Assembly: GCF_002270415.1 (NCBI RefSeq)
Contig: NZ_NNRI01000008.1
Location: 1 to 64,000, forward strand
DNA from: Mesorhizobium sophorae
GTDB lineage: Bacteria > Pseudomonadota > Alphaproteobacteria > Rhizobiales > Rhizobiaceae
Length of the DNA: 64,000 nucleotides
Reading direction: 5' to 3'
Part shown: one piece after another, positions 1 to 8,830 of the stretch
Numbering within the stretch: the first letter of the stretch is position 1
Layout: every line of letters starts with the position of its first letter
Made by a program: the position numbers and the translations under genes
The notes under the pieces: generated by a model
The model's input: the letters and a program-made list of their open reading frames with translations, nothing else
Told to the model about the DNA's origin: nothing
Database searches by the model: none

Positions 1-671
1 TCGCTCGTGCGGTCCAGCACTCGCATCGTGCCGGCATCGTAGCTGTCCACAGGAACTACCTCTGCCGTCAGTTGGAATTCGTTCAACCGCTTCTCAAGCC
101 ATGACTGCCCAGTAGTGCCGGAAACGACCGAGAAGGTCTTGTCCTCGAGGATCTGCGCCGGCGAACCACGCCAGATGGGGCCGGATGCCGGCCGGCCAGC
201 GAGGACATCCTGCAGCGCCCGCGGAGCATCCGACCTGAGCATCGCAGCGATGCCACCGGGAAAGATGGGTATGGAAAACGACACCTGCTTCCGGCTTTCC
301 AGCGTGACCTCTGCACCGCATAGGAGATCGATCTTGCCCTGCTCGAGCGTAGCAAAGCGATCTTCGACAGCGACCGGAACCCATTCAACTTTCAGGTCGG
401 CAATGCCAAGCTCTGTCTTGACTTCGTCTGCCACGTTTTGGCAAAGCGTAATCGAATACCCGGTGGGCTTGCCCCCGTCGTCGAACGAGAACGGCCGGGC
501 GTCGGCGCGATAGCCGAATACAAGTTTCCCGGCTTGGCGAACCCGATCGAGGGTAGCGGCTGAAGCCGGGATCGCGTCAAGGAGCGCAAGGCCAACGCCG
601 ATGCCCACGGCAAGGAGGCCAAGGGCACCGATACCATGCCGGCGAGCGGCTTTCTGCTGTGCGGCTTGCAT
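1..671 (-). CDS. Amino-acid ABC transporter substrate-binding protein (family 3), 3' end outside window
   Basis: Reading the minus strand from the ATG at 671 gives 223 codons without a stop, so the gene continues past base 1. The start follows a very good ribosome site (GGAGGACAACAC). Residues 1-40 are a signal peptide or anchor rich in Gly, Ala and Leu. The mature part opens with a stretch around VRQAGKLVFGYRADARPFSF, the usual start of family 3 (GlnH/ArtJ-like) binding proteins, and continues with EQGKIDLLCGAEVTLESRK, the segment that commonly contains the amino-acid-binding Arg. It is the last visible gene of the decarboxylase/PotE operon, 38 bp behind potE, so a basic amino acid or a polyamine precursor is a reasonable ligand; that is inference. 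Family call is firm, ligand is not. Confidence 0.85.
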   Translation of the reverse strand, partial: MQAAQQKAARRHGIGALGLLAVGIGVGLALLDAIPASAATLDRVRQAGKLVFGYRADARPFSFDDGGKPTGYSITLCQNVADEVKTELGIADLKVEWVPVAVEDRFATLEQGKIDLLCGAEVTLESRKQVSFSIPIFPGGIAAMLRSDAPRALQDVLAGRPASGPIWRGSPAQILEDKTFSVVSGTTGQSWLEKRLNEFQLTAEVVPVDSYDAGTMRVLDRTS

Positions 672-709
672 GTGTTGTCCTCCTGTCGACCGCATTGCCG
701 TTCCCCTGT

Positions 710-2053
710 TCAGGCTGCCGCTGCACGCGCCGGCGTGCCTGCCTGCCCGCTGAAACGAGGCGCAAGGAAACCCCAAATGATGAAAGCGAGCGCCGTCACC
801 AGCATGCCGCCCATCACCGCCGAGTGGCCCGAGGCGTAGAGTGCATAGGTGCTGTAGAGCATCGCCACCGTCACGATGAACACGTTGAATGCGTACTTCG
901 ATCCGGACACGCCTGCCGACTTCATCATGATCACGAGAGCCGATAGCGCTATGATGTATGGCAGCACGTTGGTGACGACCGCCAGGTTCACCAACGCTGC
1001 GAACTGTTCGCTTAGTGTCGGTGAGATCGTCATCAGTGCGAGCAGCGATTGCACGACAGCCATCACGATCATGCCGGTAACCGGCGCCCCCATGCGGTTC
1101 ACCTTGGTGAAGAATGCTGGGAACATCCTTTCGTCGGCCGCCGCCTTGCCGGTCTGGGCGATCGTGAATTGCCAGCCGAGCAGCGAGCCCAGACATGCCA
1201 TGACGGCCAGAGCCATGATGATCGATCCCACGAACGGGTTGAACATATGCGCATAGGCCAGGCCGAACGGCCCGGTCGACTTGGCTAGTTCCTCGTTCGG
1301 CACGATGCCCTGAATCACAGTGGTCGACAAAATGTAGATCACTGCGGCCCCAAGCGTTCCGAACAGGCATGCCAAAGGCACGTCGCGTTTTGGGTTCTCG
1401 ACCGCGGCGGAATTCTGGGCGGCAGATTCCATCCCCAGGAAAGCCCAAAGCGTCAGCGCGATGCTGGAGCCCATACCCTCACCCAGGCTCAGCCCGTGCG
1501 GATTCCAGGCCGCGCCGAAAGTGCTGGGACTAAACCAGAACCAGCCGAAGACAGACAGCAGGCCCACCGGGATAATGACGCCCCAAACCGTGATCGACCC
1601 GATACGCCCGGTTATGCTTGGGCCGCCGAAGTTGGCAACTGTCGTAAGCCAAAGCAGGAAGATCAGGCTGACACATGTCGCCACCGGCGTCGCCGAAAGC
1701 GCGGGCAAGAACGACGACAGGTATCCGACAGCCGATATGCCGATGGCGACGTTTCCGATCGCAAGGGACAGGAAATACAGGATGAAGACGAGGAAGTACC
1801 CCGACTTGCCATATGCATCCTCGGCGTATGCCGACATGCCGCCCGGACGCTGATTGAAAAGGCCGGCCTGGGCAAAGCCGTACGCGATTGCCATTGAACC
1901 GAGCGCCGTGACAATCCACGACAGCAGGGATATCGCACCGACCTTTGCCATATTGGTTGGCAGCATGATAATGCCGGAGCCCATCATGTTGACCGCCACG
2001 ATGAAGGTCAGCTGCATCAAATTCATGCGTTTCGGCTGCGGTTCTTGTGGCAT
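710..2053 (-). CDS. potE: Putrescine-ornithine antiporter PotE (APC superfamily)
   Basis: A 447-aa inner-membrane protein with about 12 hydrophobic segments. The N-terminal VNMMGSGIIMLPTNMAKVG and later SITVWGVIIPVGLL, SSIALTLWAFLGMESA and GSLLGWQFTIAQ match E. coli PotE closely over the whole length as I recall it. PotE swaps external ornithine for internal putrescine, consuming a cytoplasmic proton together with ornithine decarboxylase. The gene sits 30 bp behind an ornithine-decarboxylase-like gene, the same partnership as E. coli speF-potE. The start at 2053 has a strong ribosome site (GGAGGAGGAGCACC). Regulation is probably through the operon promoter upstream of 6703. Specificity for agmatine or cadaverine instead cannot be excluded because an AdiA-like enzyme is in the same operon. 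Confidence 0.9.
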   Translation of the reverse strand: MPQEPQPKRMNLMQLTFIVAVNMMGSGIIMLPTNMAKVGAISLLSWIVTALGSMAIAYGFAQAGLFNQRPGGMSAYAEDAYGKSGYFLVFILYFLSLAIGNVAIGISAVGYLSSFLPALSATPVATCVSLIFLLWLTTVANFGGPSITGRIGSITVWGVIIPVGLLSVFGWFWFSPSTFGAAWNPHGLSLGEGMGSSIALTLWAFLGMESAAQNSAAVENPKRDVPLACLFGTLGAAVIYILSTTVIQGIVPNEELAKSTGPFGLAYAHMFNPFVGSIIMALAVMACLGSLLGWQFTIAQTGKAAADERMFPAFFTKVNRMGAPVTGMIVMAVVQSLLALMTISPTLSEQFAALVNLAVVTNVLPYIIALSALVIMMKSAGVSGSKYAFNVFIVTVAMLYSTYALYASGHSAVMGGMLVTALAFIIWGFLAPRFSGQAGTPARAAAA

Positions 2054-2083
2054 GGTGCTCCTCCTCCGGTGTGGATCCGGCCC

Positions 2084-4447
2084 TCACTCTTTGACCACGT
2101 AGGTGTGGAACTTGATGCGGCCGTCGATCCTCTCCTGGTAGACGCCCTGCACTTCGTAATTGAATCCGGGAAAGCGATTGAACGACTCCTCGAACGCGAG
2201 GAAGTAATCGAGCATCGGCCGGGCTTTCTCATCCCAGCGCTCGCCCGGGACCACCACGCCGATGCCTGGCGGGTAGATCAGCGCAAGCGTGGCCGAGATG
2301 CGGCCCTTGATGGCGTCCAGCGGGACGTAGTCGACGTCGTTCGCGACCAGCGCCTCGTATGCCTTCTCGGAAGACATCGCGAGCTCGGGGAAGCTGGACG
2401 CCCTGAAGCTCTGCCGCTGCAGGTCCTTGACGTTCGCCGCACGGTAGAAATCGTGCATCTCCTTGCAGATCTTGCGGATCGTATACCCGGCATAGCGCTG
2501 GCTGTGCGCCGCGCTCACGGTCGGCAGGATCTCGGGCAATGGCGCATCGCGATCCCACAGGTTCTTGAACTTGACCAGCTTCGCGATCAGCGTGTTGAGC
2601 TTGCTCTCGTCTTCGGCCGGAGTCATCAGGAACAGCAAACTGTTCAGGTCGCACTTCTCCGGCACGACCCGCTGCTCGCGCAGATAGTTGGCGACCACCG
2701 TCGCGGGAACGCCGAAGTCGAGATAGTCGCCGGTCTTGCGGTTGATCCCGGGGGTCAGTAGCGCCAGCTTGTTGGGATCGACCATCGCGTAGCCGTCGAC
2801 GTAGCCGGAATAGCCGTGCCACTTGGCTTGCGGATGGAAATTCCAGCACTGCTGCTCCCGTTTGAGCACATCCGTCGGCAGGCTTTCCCAGGGCACGTCT
2901 TCGACGTCCGGGGAAAAGGCCGAGTTGCGGATTGTCACCCTGTCCGGCACGAATGGGTCGAAGAACCACTTCTCTTCGTCACCCTCTCCATTCTCCTCAT
3001 AGAAGCGGCTGAATTCGCGCAGTTTCTTGCGGCATTCGATTCCAAGCGCGATGCAGCGGTCCCACAGCATCTCGCCGGCCTTGCCCTCATGCATCTTGGC
3101 GTTCACCTCCAGCGAGGCGAACAAGGGATAGAAGGGCGAGGTAGAGGCATTCATCAGGAACGATTCGTTGAAGCGCTTGTGCTCGACGAACCGACGCTGG
3201 CCGCTGATATGCTCGTCGCGCTTGTGGATCTGCGAGGCCTGCGAAAAACCGGCGCCCTGCTTATGGACGGACTGGGTCGAGAACAGCCCCGGCATCTCTG
3301 GCCCCAGATCCTCGATACGCATGGGACTGTGGTCTTCGAACAGCGGGTGGAAAGCGTTGTAGCCGATCCAGGCTTCATCCCACAGGACGTAGTCGCAGAG
3401 GTGTCCGATTTTCTCCATCACCTTGCGAACGTTGTAGACGGTGCCGTCATAGGTAGCGAGTTGGATGCAGGCGAGACGGAACGGCCGCTTGGCCTTGTAC
3501 CTCTCCGGGTCATCGACCAGCGGATTGTTGCGGATTTGCTCGCGCAGATAGTCCTCGTCCCAGGCACTCCAGTCGACGGCGCCGATCATGCCGAACGAGT
3601 TGCGCGCGGTCGGCAGGAAGGTCGGTATCGCGCCGGCTTGCACCAGGGCGCCCTGATGCAACGATTTGTGGTTGTTGCGGTCGAACAGTACCAGGTCGCC
3701 GCGCTTCAGCACGGCGTTGGCAACGATCTTGTTGGAGGAGCTGGTGCCGTTCAGGACGAAGTATGTCTTGTCGGCGCCGAACACGCGAGCGGCGTAGCGC
3801 TGTGCCTCGACCGCCGGACCTTCGTGGATGAGGAGGTCTCCGAGATCGACATCGGCGTTGCACAGATCGTTGCGGAAGATGTTCTCGCCGAAGTGTTTGA
3901 AGAACAGCTGACCGGTTGGCGACTTTCGGTAGAACTGGCCGCCCTGGTGGCCGGGGCAGTCGAAAGCGATGTTGGCCTCCCCGTCATAAGCCATCAGCCC
4001 CCCGAAAAATGGAGGCAAAAGGGTCTTTCCGTACATCAGTAGGCTGGCAACGACCTGCTTCGCATAGAAGGCAGGGGTCTGCTGGCCAAGGTAGATATAG
4101 CCGTCGACCTCGCCGGTCTGGGCGAGCACCGCCATGTCGGCGAGTTGCCTTGTGTCGGCCAGCGCCCAAAGCGGCGTACGGAACCCGATGCCCCGCACCG
4201 CCCTGCCCAGGCTGCGTGCGCCTTCGAGGCGATCCCCGTCGATCGATGCGATGTAGGCGCCCACCGAGGCATCCTCCGAGACGTCACGATCGGGACTGTC
4301 GGCAATCTCGATCTCGAAGCCTTCGGCCGCAATCTGGTCGAGCAGAACTTTTGTCTGGGGATTGGTGTCGTCGACAATCGCGACGATCTTGAGCAGCTTG
4401 TGGAAGGGAACCGCAGTGGTCGGTGATTTGACGTCACGCGGGATCAT
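2084..4447 (-). CDS. speF: Ornithine decarboxylase, inducible/biodegradative type (fold-I PLP enzyme)
   Basis: A 787-aa cytosolic PLP enzyme of the bacterial Orn/Lys/Arg decarboxylase family. Residues 1-135 form the response-regulator-like wing domain, 150-570 the PLP domain and the rest the C-terminal domain. The PLP lysine is Lys396 in STQSVHKQGAGFSQ; the cofactor-binding Asp is in WDEAW (357-360), and DCPGHQGGQF (163-172) is the usual family motif. STQSVHK and HEGKAGEMLW follow E. coli SpeF/SpeC rather than the THSTHKL of AdiA/CadA, and the next gene is potE, so ornithine to putrescine is the best call. It is a little longer than E. coli SpeF (732). The start overlaps nothing; 3 bp separate it from the upstream decarboxylase, with GGAGGGG as ribosome site. 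Substrate should be regarded as probable. Confidence 0.82.
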   Translation of the reverse strand: MIPRDVKSPTTAVPFHKLLKIVAIVDDTNPQTKVLLDQIAAEGFEIEIADSPDRDVSEDASVGAYIASIDGDRLEGARSLGRAVRGIGFRTPLWALADTRQLADMAVLAQTGEVDGYIYLGQQTPAFYAKQVVASLLMYGKTLLPPFFGGLMAYDGEANIAFDCPGHQGGQFYRKSPTGQLFFKHFGENIFRNDLCNADVDLGDLLIHEGPAVEAQRYAARVFGADKTYFVLNGTSSSNKIVANAVLKRGDLVLFDRNNHKSLHQGALVQAGAIPTFLPTARNSFGMIGAVDWSAWDEDYLREQIRNNPLVDDPERYKAKRPFRLACIQLATYDGTVYNVRKVMEKIGHLCDYVLWDEAWIGYNAFHPLFEDHSPMRIEDLGPEMPGLFSTQSVHKQGAGFSQASQIHKRDEHISGQRRFVEHKRFNESFLMNASTSPFYPLFASLEVNAKMHEGKAGEMLWDRCIALGIECRKKLREFSRFYEENGEGDEEKWFFDPFVPDRVTIRNSAFSPDVEDVPWESLPTDVLKREQQCWNFHPQAKWHGYSGYVDGYAMVDPNKLALLTPGINRKTGDYLDFGVPATVVANYLREQRVVPEKCDLNSLLFLMTPAEDESKLNTLIAKLVKFKNLWDRDAPLPEILPTVSAAHSQRYAGYTIRKICKEMHDFYRAANVKDLQRQSFRASSFPELAMSSEKAYEALVANDVDYVPLDAIKGRISATLALIYPPGIGVVVPGERWDEKARPMLDYFLAFEESFNRFPGFNYEVQGVYQERIDGRIKFHTYVVKE

Positions 4448-4450
4448 CTG

Positions 4451-6703
4451 TCACCCCTCCACTATGCAGTCGATCAGGTAGCGGCGTCCGGTCGGCGTCG
4501 GCTCGAAGCGCAGTCCGTGAATATCCGTTTCGAAACCGGGGAATTTCGTGTCGAAATCGCGCGCGTAGAGCAGGTAGTCGTGAATCGACTTGGTAGCTTT
4601 GGTGAGGCGTTCGCCAGGCATGATCAGCGGAATGCCCGGCGGATATGGCACCACCATCACCGCAAGCGTCCGTCCCATCAGCCCGTCGATCTCGACGCTT
4701 TCCACCTGGCCGCGCACGAGGTTCTCATAGGCATCGGCCGGCCGCAGCGCCATCTCGGGCAATGTCGTGTACATCTCGCGCTGAGCCTTCGGCAGATTGT
4801 CTGCGCGGTACACGCTGTGCACCATCTCGCACAGATCCTTTAGGCCCGTTTCGGCGTAAGCAGCGGGATGCGCGTCGACCAGAGCAGGCAGCACATTCTT
4901 CAGTGGCGCGTTGGCATCGTAGAGCTGCTTGAAGTTGAGAAGCTCCGTCACCAACGTGCTCCACTTGCCCTTGGTAACGCCCATGGAGAACAGCACGAGG
5001 AAGGAATAGAGCCCGGTCTTTTCGATCTCGATGCGCCGCGCCGACAGGAATTTGACGACCACCGCCGCCGGGATGCCATGCTCCTGCATGTCGCCGTTTG
5101 CCGACAGTCCGGGGCTAAGGATCGTGACCTTGATCGGATCCACCAGCACATGGTTCTCGGCCAGGCCCTCGAAGCCATGCCATGCATCACCGGGTTTCAG
5201 GACCCACTCCGATTTGTCCTCGGCCGGCCGTTCGGCGATCGCATCGGGCTGCCATACGTCGAACCACCAGGAGTCCTTGACTTGATTTCTGACCGCCGTC
5301 ATGGCGCGACGAAAGCTCAGCGCCTCTTCTATCGTCTCCTGAACGAGGGCACGGCCCGCCGGTTGCTCCATCATTGCCGCGGCGACGTCGCAGGAGGCGA
5401 TGATGCCGTATTGCGGCGACGTCGAGGTGTGCATCATGAACGCGTCGTTGAAGCGGGCCATGTCCAGCCGCTTGTTCTCGGCGTGCCGGAGGTGGATCAT
5501 CGAGGCCTGCGACAGGGCGGCCAGAAGTTTGTGCGTCGAATGGGTGGTGAAGGTGATCGCGTTGGGTGGTCGGCTCGGATCGGCTGAGGAGATGCCGTGA
5601 TAGCCGTCGTAGAATTCGTGGAAATTGGCGTAGGCGTACCAGGCTTCGTCGAAATGCAGTATTTCGACGGAATCGCCGATCGTCTGCTTTATCGCATCCG
5701 CGTTGTAGCAGAGGCCGTCATAGGTCGAGTTGGTGACGACCATCAGGCGGACCTTGCCGTCCGTCCCGCTGGCGAACTTGTTCGAAGCGATCTTCTTCTT
5801 GATGGATTGCGGCGTGAACTGATCCCTGGAGATCGGGCCGATGATGCCGAGACCGTTGCGCGACGGTATGAGATAGATCGGTGTGGCGCCCGTCATGATC
5901 AGCGAATGCAGGATCGACTTGTGGCAGTTGCGGTCACAGAGAACCAGGTCGCCGCGGCTCACCGTCCCGTGCCAGATGATCTTGTTGGCCGTCGATGTGC
6001 CGCCCGTGACGAAGAGCGTCTCGTCCGCGCCGAAAATGCGCGCGGCATTGCGCTCGCCCTCCGCAATGGGGCCGGTGTGGTCGAGAAGCGAGCCGAGCTT
6101 GCCGACCGACACGGAGATATCCGAGCGCAAGGTGTTCTCGCCGAAGAACTCGTAGAAAAGCTGCCCGACCGGGCTCTTGCGGAACGCAACGCCACCGCCG
6201 TGTCCCGGCGTGTGCCAGGAGTAGCTGGCCTGGTACGTGTATTCCATCAGCGCCTTGAACATCGGTGGCGGAAGGCCCTCCAGATAGAGCTGTGCTGCTC
6301 GCACAATGGCTCGCGCCATGAACTCGGCTGAGTCCTCGAACAGCCGCATGAAGGCATTCGCGTGCTTGAGCACGCTGGTCGGAACCATTTCGGCAGTGAG
6401 TTCGTCGCCGAACAGGAAGATCGGCAGCCGCTCGTTGCGCTTTCGTTTGGTAGCCAGGACCTCTTCGAGCACCTGCCATCGTGTTTCGGCGTCTTCCGAT
6501 CCGTCGACGGAGACCAGCCAGCAGGACTCGTTGTTGAAGATTTTGACGAGCCGCCGGGCATCCTTGTAGGTGATGCCGGAGACGACTCGGAAGCCTTCCT
6601 TCTCGATTGCGGCGGCAAGCTCTTGCATGCCCCGACCGGCGGCGCTCTTGCCTTCGAAGTCCTCGTCGATGATGGCGATCGGGAATGCTTGGACTTCACG
6701 CAT
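4451..6703 (-). CDS. Biodegradative arginine (or lysine/ornithine) decarboxylase, AdiA-like
   Basis: A second 750-aa fold-I PLP decarboxylase, first gene of the operon. It has the wing domain (1-140), then HTPGHGGGVAFRKSP (164-178), the Asp-containing FDEAW (351-355) and the PLP lysine Lys392 in THSTHKLLAALSQAS. Segments such as VLFSMGVTKGKWSTLV and LYDANAPLKNVLP are closest to E. coli AdiA as I remember it, while WWFDVWQPD is CadA-like, so arginine is the likeliest substrate but lysine is possible. Such enzymes consume a proton per turnover and act in acid resistance and polyamine supply. Sequence identity to the neighbour at 2084-4447 is low enough that this is not a recent duplication. Ribosome site GGGAGC lies five bases before the ATG. 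Confidence 0.8.
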   Translation of the reverse strand: MREVQAFPIAIIDEDFEGKSAAGRGMQELAAAIEKEGFRVVSGITYKDARRLVKIFNNESCWLVSVDGSEDAETRWQVLEEVLATKRKRNERLPIFLFGDELTAEMVPTSVLKHANAFMRLFEDSAEFMARAIVRAAQLYLEGLPPPMFKALMEYTYQASYSWHTPGHGGGVAFRKSPVGQLFYEFFGENTLRSDISVSVGKLGSLLDHTGPIAEGERNAARIFGADETLFVTGGTSTANKIIWHGTVSRGDLVLCDRNCHKSILHSLIMTGATPIYLIPSRNGLGIIGPISRDQFTPQSIKKKIASNKFASGTDGKVRLMVVTNSTYDGLCYNADAIKQTIGDSVEILHFDEAWYAYANFHEFYDGYHGISSADPSRPPNAITFTTHSTHKLLAALSQASMIHLRHAENKRLDMARFNDAFMMHTSTSPQYGIIASCDVAAAMMEQPAGRALVQETIEEALSFRRAMTAVRNQVKDSWWFDVWQPDAIAERPAEDKSEWVLKPGDAWHGFEGLAENHVLVDPIKVTILSPGLSANGDMQEHGIPAAVVVKFLSARRIEIEKTGLYSFLVLFSMGVTKGKWSTLVTELLNFKQLYDANAPLKNVLPALVDAHPAAYAETGLKDLCEMVHSVYRADNLPKAQREMYTTLPEMALRPADAYENLVRGQVESVEIDGLMGRTLAVMVVPYPPGIPLIMPGERLTKATKSIHDYLLYARDFDTKFPGFETDIHGLRFEPTPTGRRYLIDCIVEG

Positions 6704-6896
6704 GATCTGCTCCCAATGCCTCCATATGCCCGGGCTTTACGTGCCAGCAGTTAGGCCGAGTGGCGGGTTCTTGCACTCAGGCAAAGGTTGTCGCGCAGGC
6801 CAGACGACCTAAACAAGGAACGGGGTGTATGTTACTGTAGTACATCTGCGCTCGGTCCCGACGCACTGTTCACGGCAAGATCGCGGCGCCCGGCCC

Positions 6897-7556
6897 TCAT
6901 CCGCCCAGCGCGATAGTCAGGGCGACCAGCAAGCAGCCGAGCAGAACCATGGCAGCGGCAGTCAGCCATGGTCTGTACCCAGTCAGCTGTCCAAACGCGT
7001 AGCCGGCAAACAACATCATCGCCACAGCGATGACGTTGGAGATTCGAAGCGCGGTCCAAGCGTCCTGCAGGAACAGGAAAGGCACTACGATCGGGATCGT
7101 CGAGGCGAAAACGAGAAGGAAGACGGCGACCGCACCCAGCAAGTCTTCGCGCTTGAGTCCCATCGACTCGCCTGGCATCCGCTCCTTCAACAGTGCTGCA
7201 TGCATTCTGTCGAGATCGGCGTCAGTCAATGCCGACGCTACCGCGGAAGGCAGGTTCTGCAGGATAGCGGTCCTCGCCTCTTCGGCGGTGGCGGCTTGCT
7301 GCACTTTGGCAACTATGCGCCGCTCTGTGGCCCGGTCCGCGAGGCATCCCATCAGATACATGATGGCATCGACGAGGCCCCAGGCGAGATTGCAGCCGAG
7401 CGCGCCGACCAGCGTGGTGCGCACCTCAGATCGGTCACTTACAACACTCAAAGTCCCGGTAAAGGCCAATGCCATGATTAATCCGAAAAGCACTTCGGAT
7501 ATGCGCTCGATGGGTTCGAGCACCCGCCTGGAGGACACTGCATGTCCAGAGGACAT
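6897..7556 (-). CDS. VIT1/CCC1-like integral membrane protein
   Basis: A 219-aa protein with an N-terminal amphipathic stretch followed by hydrophobic segments near residues 22-42, 50-68, 140-160, 168-187 and 194-215. The opening EPIERISEVLFGLIMALAFT and the soluble middle stretch of about 60 residues between the first and second membrane pairs are arranged as in VIT1/CCC1 iron and manganese transporters, and I recall similar rhizobial proteins carrying that label. I cannot point to the metal-ligand residues, so transport of a metal is not shown. The start follows GCGAGGTAACCG. It is on the same strand as the decarboxylase operon, 193 bp away, and probably separate from it. Confidence 0.55.
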   Translation of the reverse strand: MSSGHAVSSRRVLEPIERISEVLFGLIMALAFTGTLSVVSDRSEVRTTLVGALGCNLAWGLVDAIMYLMGCLADRATERRIVAKVQQAATAEEARTAILQNLPSAVASALTDADLDRMHAALLKERMPGESMGLKREDLLGAVAVFLLVFASTIPIVVPFLFLQDAWTALRISNVIAVAMMLFAGYAFGQLTGYRPWLTAAAMVLLGCLLVALTIALGG

Positions 7557-7903
7557 CGGTTACCTCGCTCGAAGATTTGGCTGCGGCTGGCTGGAGCCTG
7601 CGGGTATCGCGCCCATCGCTCCGGCGCCGGAGTTGCCGACCCGCCCGCATTTCAGTTTCGCGCCAGTCGATACCGGGTGACGTGGCAGCCCGAGCGTCTC
7701 AGAGCTTGGGATTGTCATGACCTGAACGTCAACCCTGCAGCAAATTTCCGCAAGATTGGTCTTCGCTGCAGGCGGACCACATCGACGTAAGTTACAGTAG
7801 CATTTCAGCCCAGACCCTTGCTGCACTGGCCGATCGGCAGTAGTGCCCAGTCGAATCGAAGCTCGACACGTCATGGCGTCGCAAGTTCGACAGGAGGCGG
7901 TCC
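7557..7903. other. Intergenic region, no supported gene
   Basis: 347 bp between the divergently transcribed VIT-like and AstE-like genes. Open frames on the minus strand here have no ribosome site or recognisable content. It should hold both promoters. A 12-mer GTTACAGTAGCA at 7791-7802 resembles GTTACTGTAGTA at 6831-6842 upstream of the decarboxylase operon (see findings). Confidence 0.5.
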
Positions 7904-8782
7904 ATGTTGATTTCCAGGGATCCGCACGTTCAGAGCGTAGTGCGGATAGACTGCGACGCGGCTGGCCCGCGGGTCGTCATGTTCTGCGGCATTCATGGAG
8001 ACGAGGTCAGTGGCATTCATGCCATAGAGAAAGTCCTCTATGACCTTTTCGGGGGCACGAGACTTTTGCTGCGCGGCTCCCTGACACTTGCCCGCGCGAA
8101 CGAGCGCGCGATCGCTGCGGAGTGCCGCTATGTCAAACACAACATGAACCGCATGTTTCGCGAGGACTATGGACCAGAGATCGACCGCGGCTCCTACGAA
8201 TTCCAACGGACGCAGGAGCTTAAGCCGTTGCTGGAGAGCTGCGACTATTTTCTGGATTTCCATTCCGCGCCAATCGCAAACGAACCGTTTCTGGTCGCCG
8301 AGCAAGACGCCGTCGAGTTTTATCGGCATCTCGGAATACCAAAGATGATGACCGGCTGGAGCAAGTTCTCGAGCGGGACCATCGGAGGCGATACCGAGAA
8401 TTACGCCAATGCGCGAGGTGCAATGTCAGCGACTCTGGAATCCGGTAGCCACTTCGACAAATCTTCAAACGATGTCGCCTATCGGGCTGCCATTTCGCTG
8501 CTGTCCCTCCTGGGCATGATCGGGCACGATCCTCGTCCGGCGGCCGTCGATGCGGAGATCGTCGAGATGTATTCGGTCGTCACGAAGGAATTCGACGACT
8601 TCCGGTATGCGGGTGAGGCAAGCAATTTCAAGTTGTTGCCAAAAGGACAGGCGTTCGCCCATCAGAATGGACAGGCAATGACGGTGTCCGAGGATAGCTA
8701 CCTGCTGATACCGATGAAGCCGAGCGACACGAAGCTTCACGAGGAGGTTTGCTACCTGGGCCGGAAGGTGCGGCGGGGCTGA
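7904..8782 (+). CDS. Succinylglutamate desuccinylase/aspartoacylase family zinc amidohydrolase
   Basis: A 292-aa protein of the AstE/AspA branch of M14 zinc carboxypeptidase-like enzymes. The zinc site is visible as FCGIHGDEVSG (His31, Glu34) and LDFHSAP (His120); the Arg and Asn of NERAIAAE and KHNMNRMF match the substrate-binding region of the family. Family members hydrolyse N-acyl amino acids in the cytoplasm, for example N-succinylglutamate or N-acetylaspartate; the actual substrate is not evident. It starts after a perfect AGGAGG ribosome site. It stands alone, with the CDF gene convergent 48 bp downstream. Closeness to the arginine/ornithine decarboxylase operon makes an amino-acid role attractive but unproven. 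Confidence 0.8.
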   Translation: MLISRDPHVQSVVRIDCDAAGPRVVMFCGIHGDEVSGIHAIEKVLYDLFGGTRLLLRGSLTLARANERAIAAECRYVKHNMNRMFREDYGPEIDRGSYEFQRTQELKPLLESCDYFLDFHSAPIANEPFLVAEQDAVEFYRHLGIPKMMTGWSKFSSGTIGGDTENYANARGAMSATLESGSHFDKSSNDVAYRAAISLLSLLGMIGHDPRPAAVDAEIVEMYSVVTKEFDDFRYAGEASNFKLLPKGQAFAHQNGQAMTVSEDSYLLIPMKPSDTKLHEEVCYLGRKVRRG

Positions 8783-8830
8783 CCTGGCACAACGCGATGC
8801 CCGACATCGGTCTGGCGCGCCACCCGGCTT

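Noticed and set aside
7560..7874. 104-codon minus-strand frame between the VIT-like and AstE-like genes
   Set aside because: No ribosome site, low-complexity C-terminus, no family resemblance.
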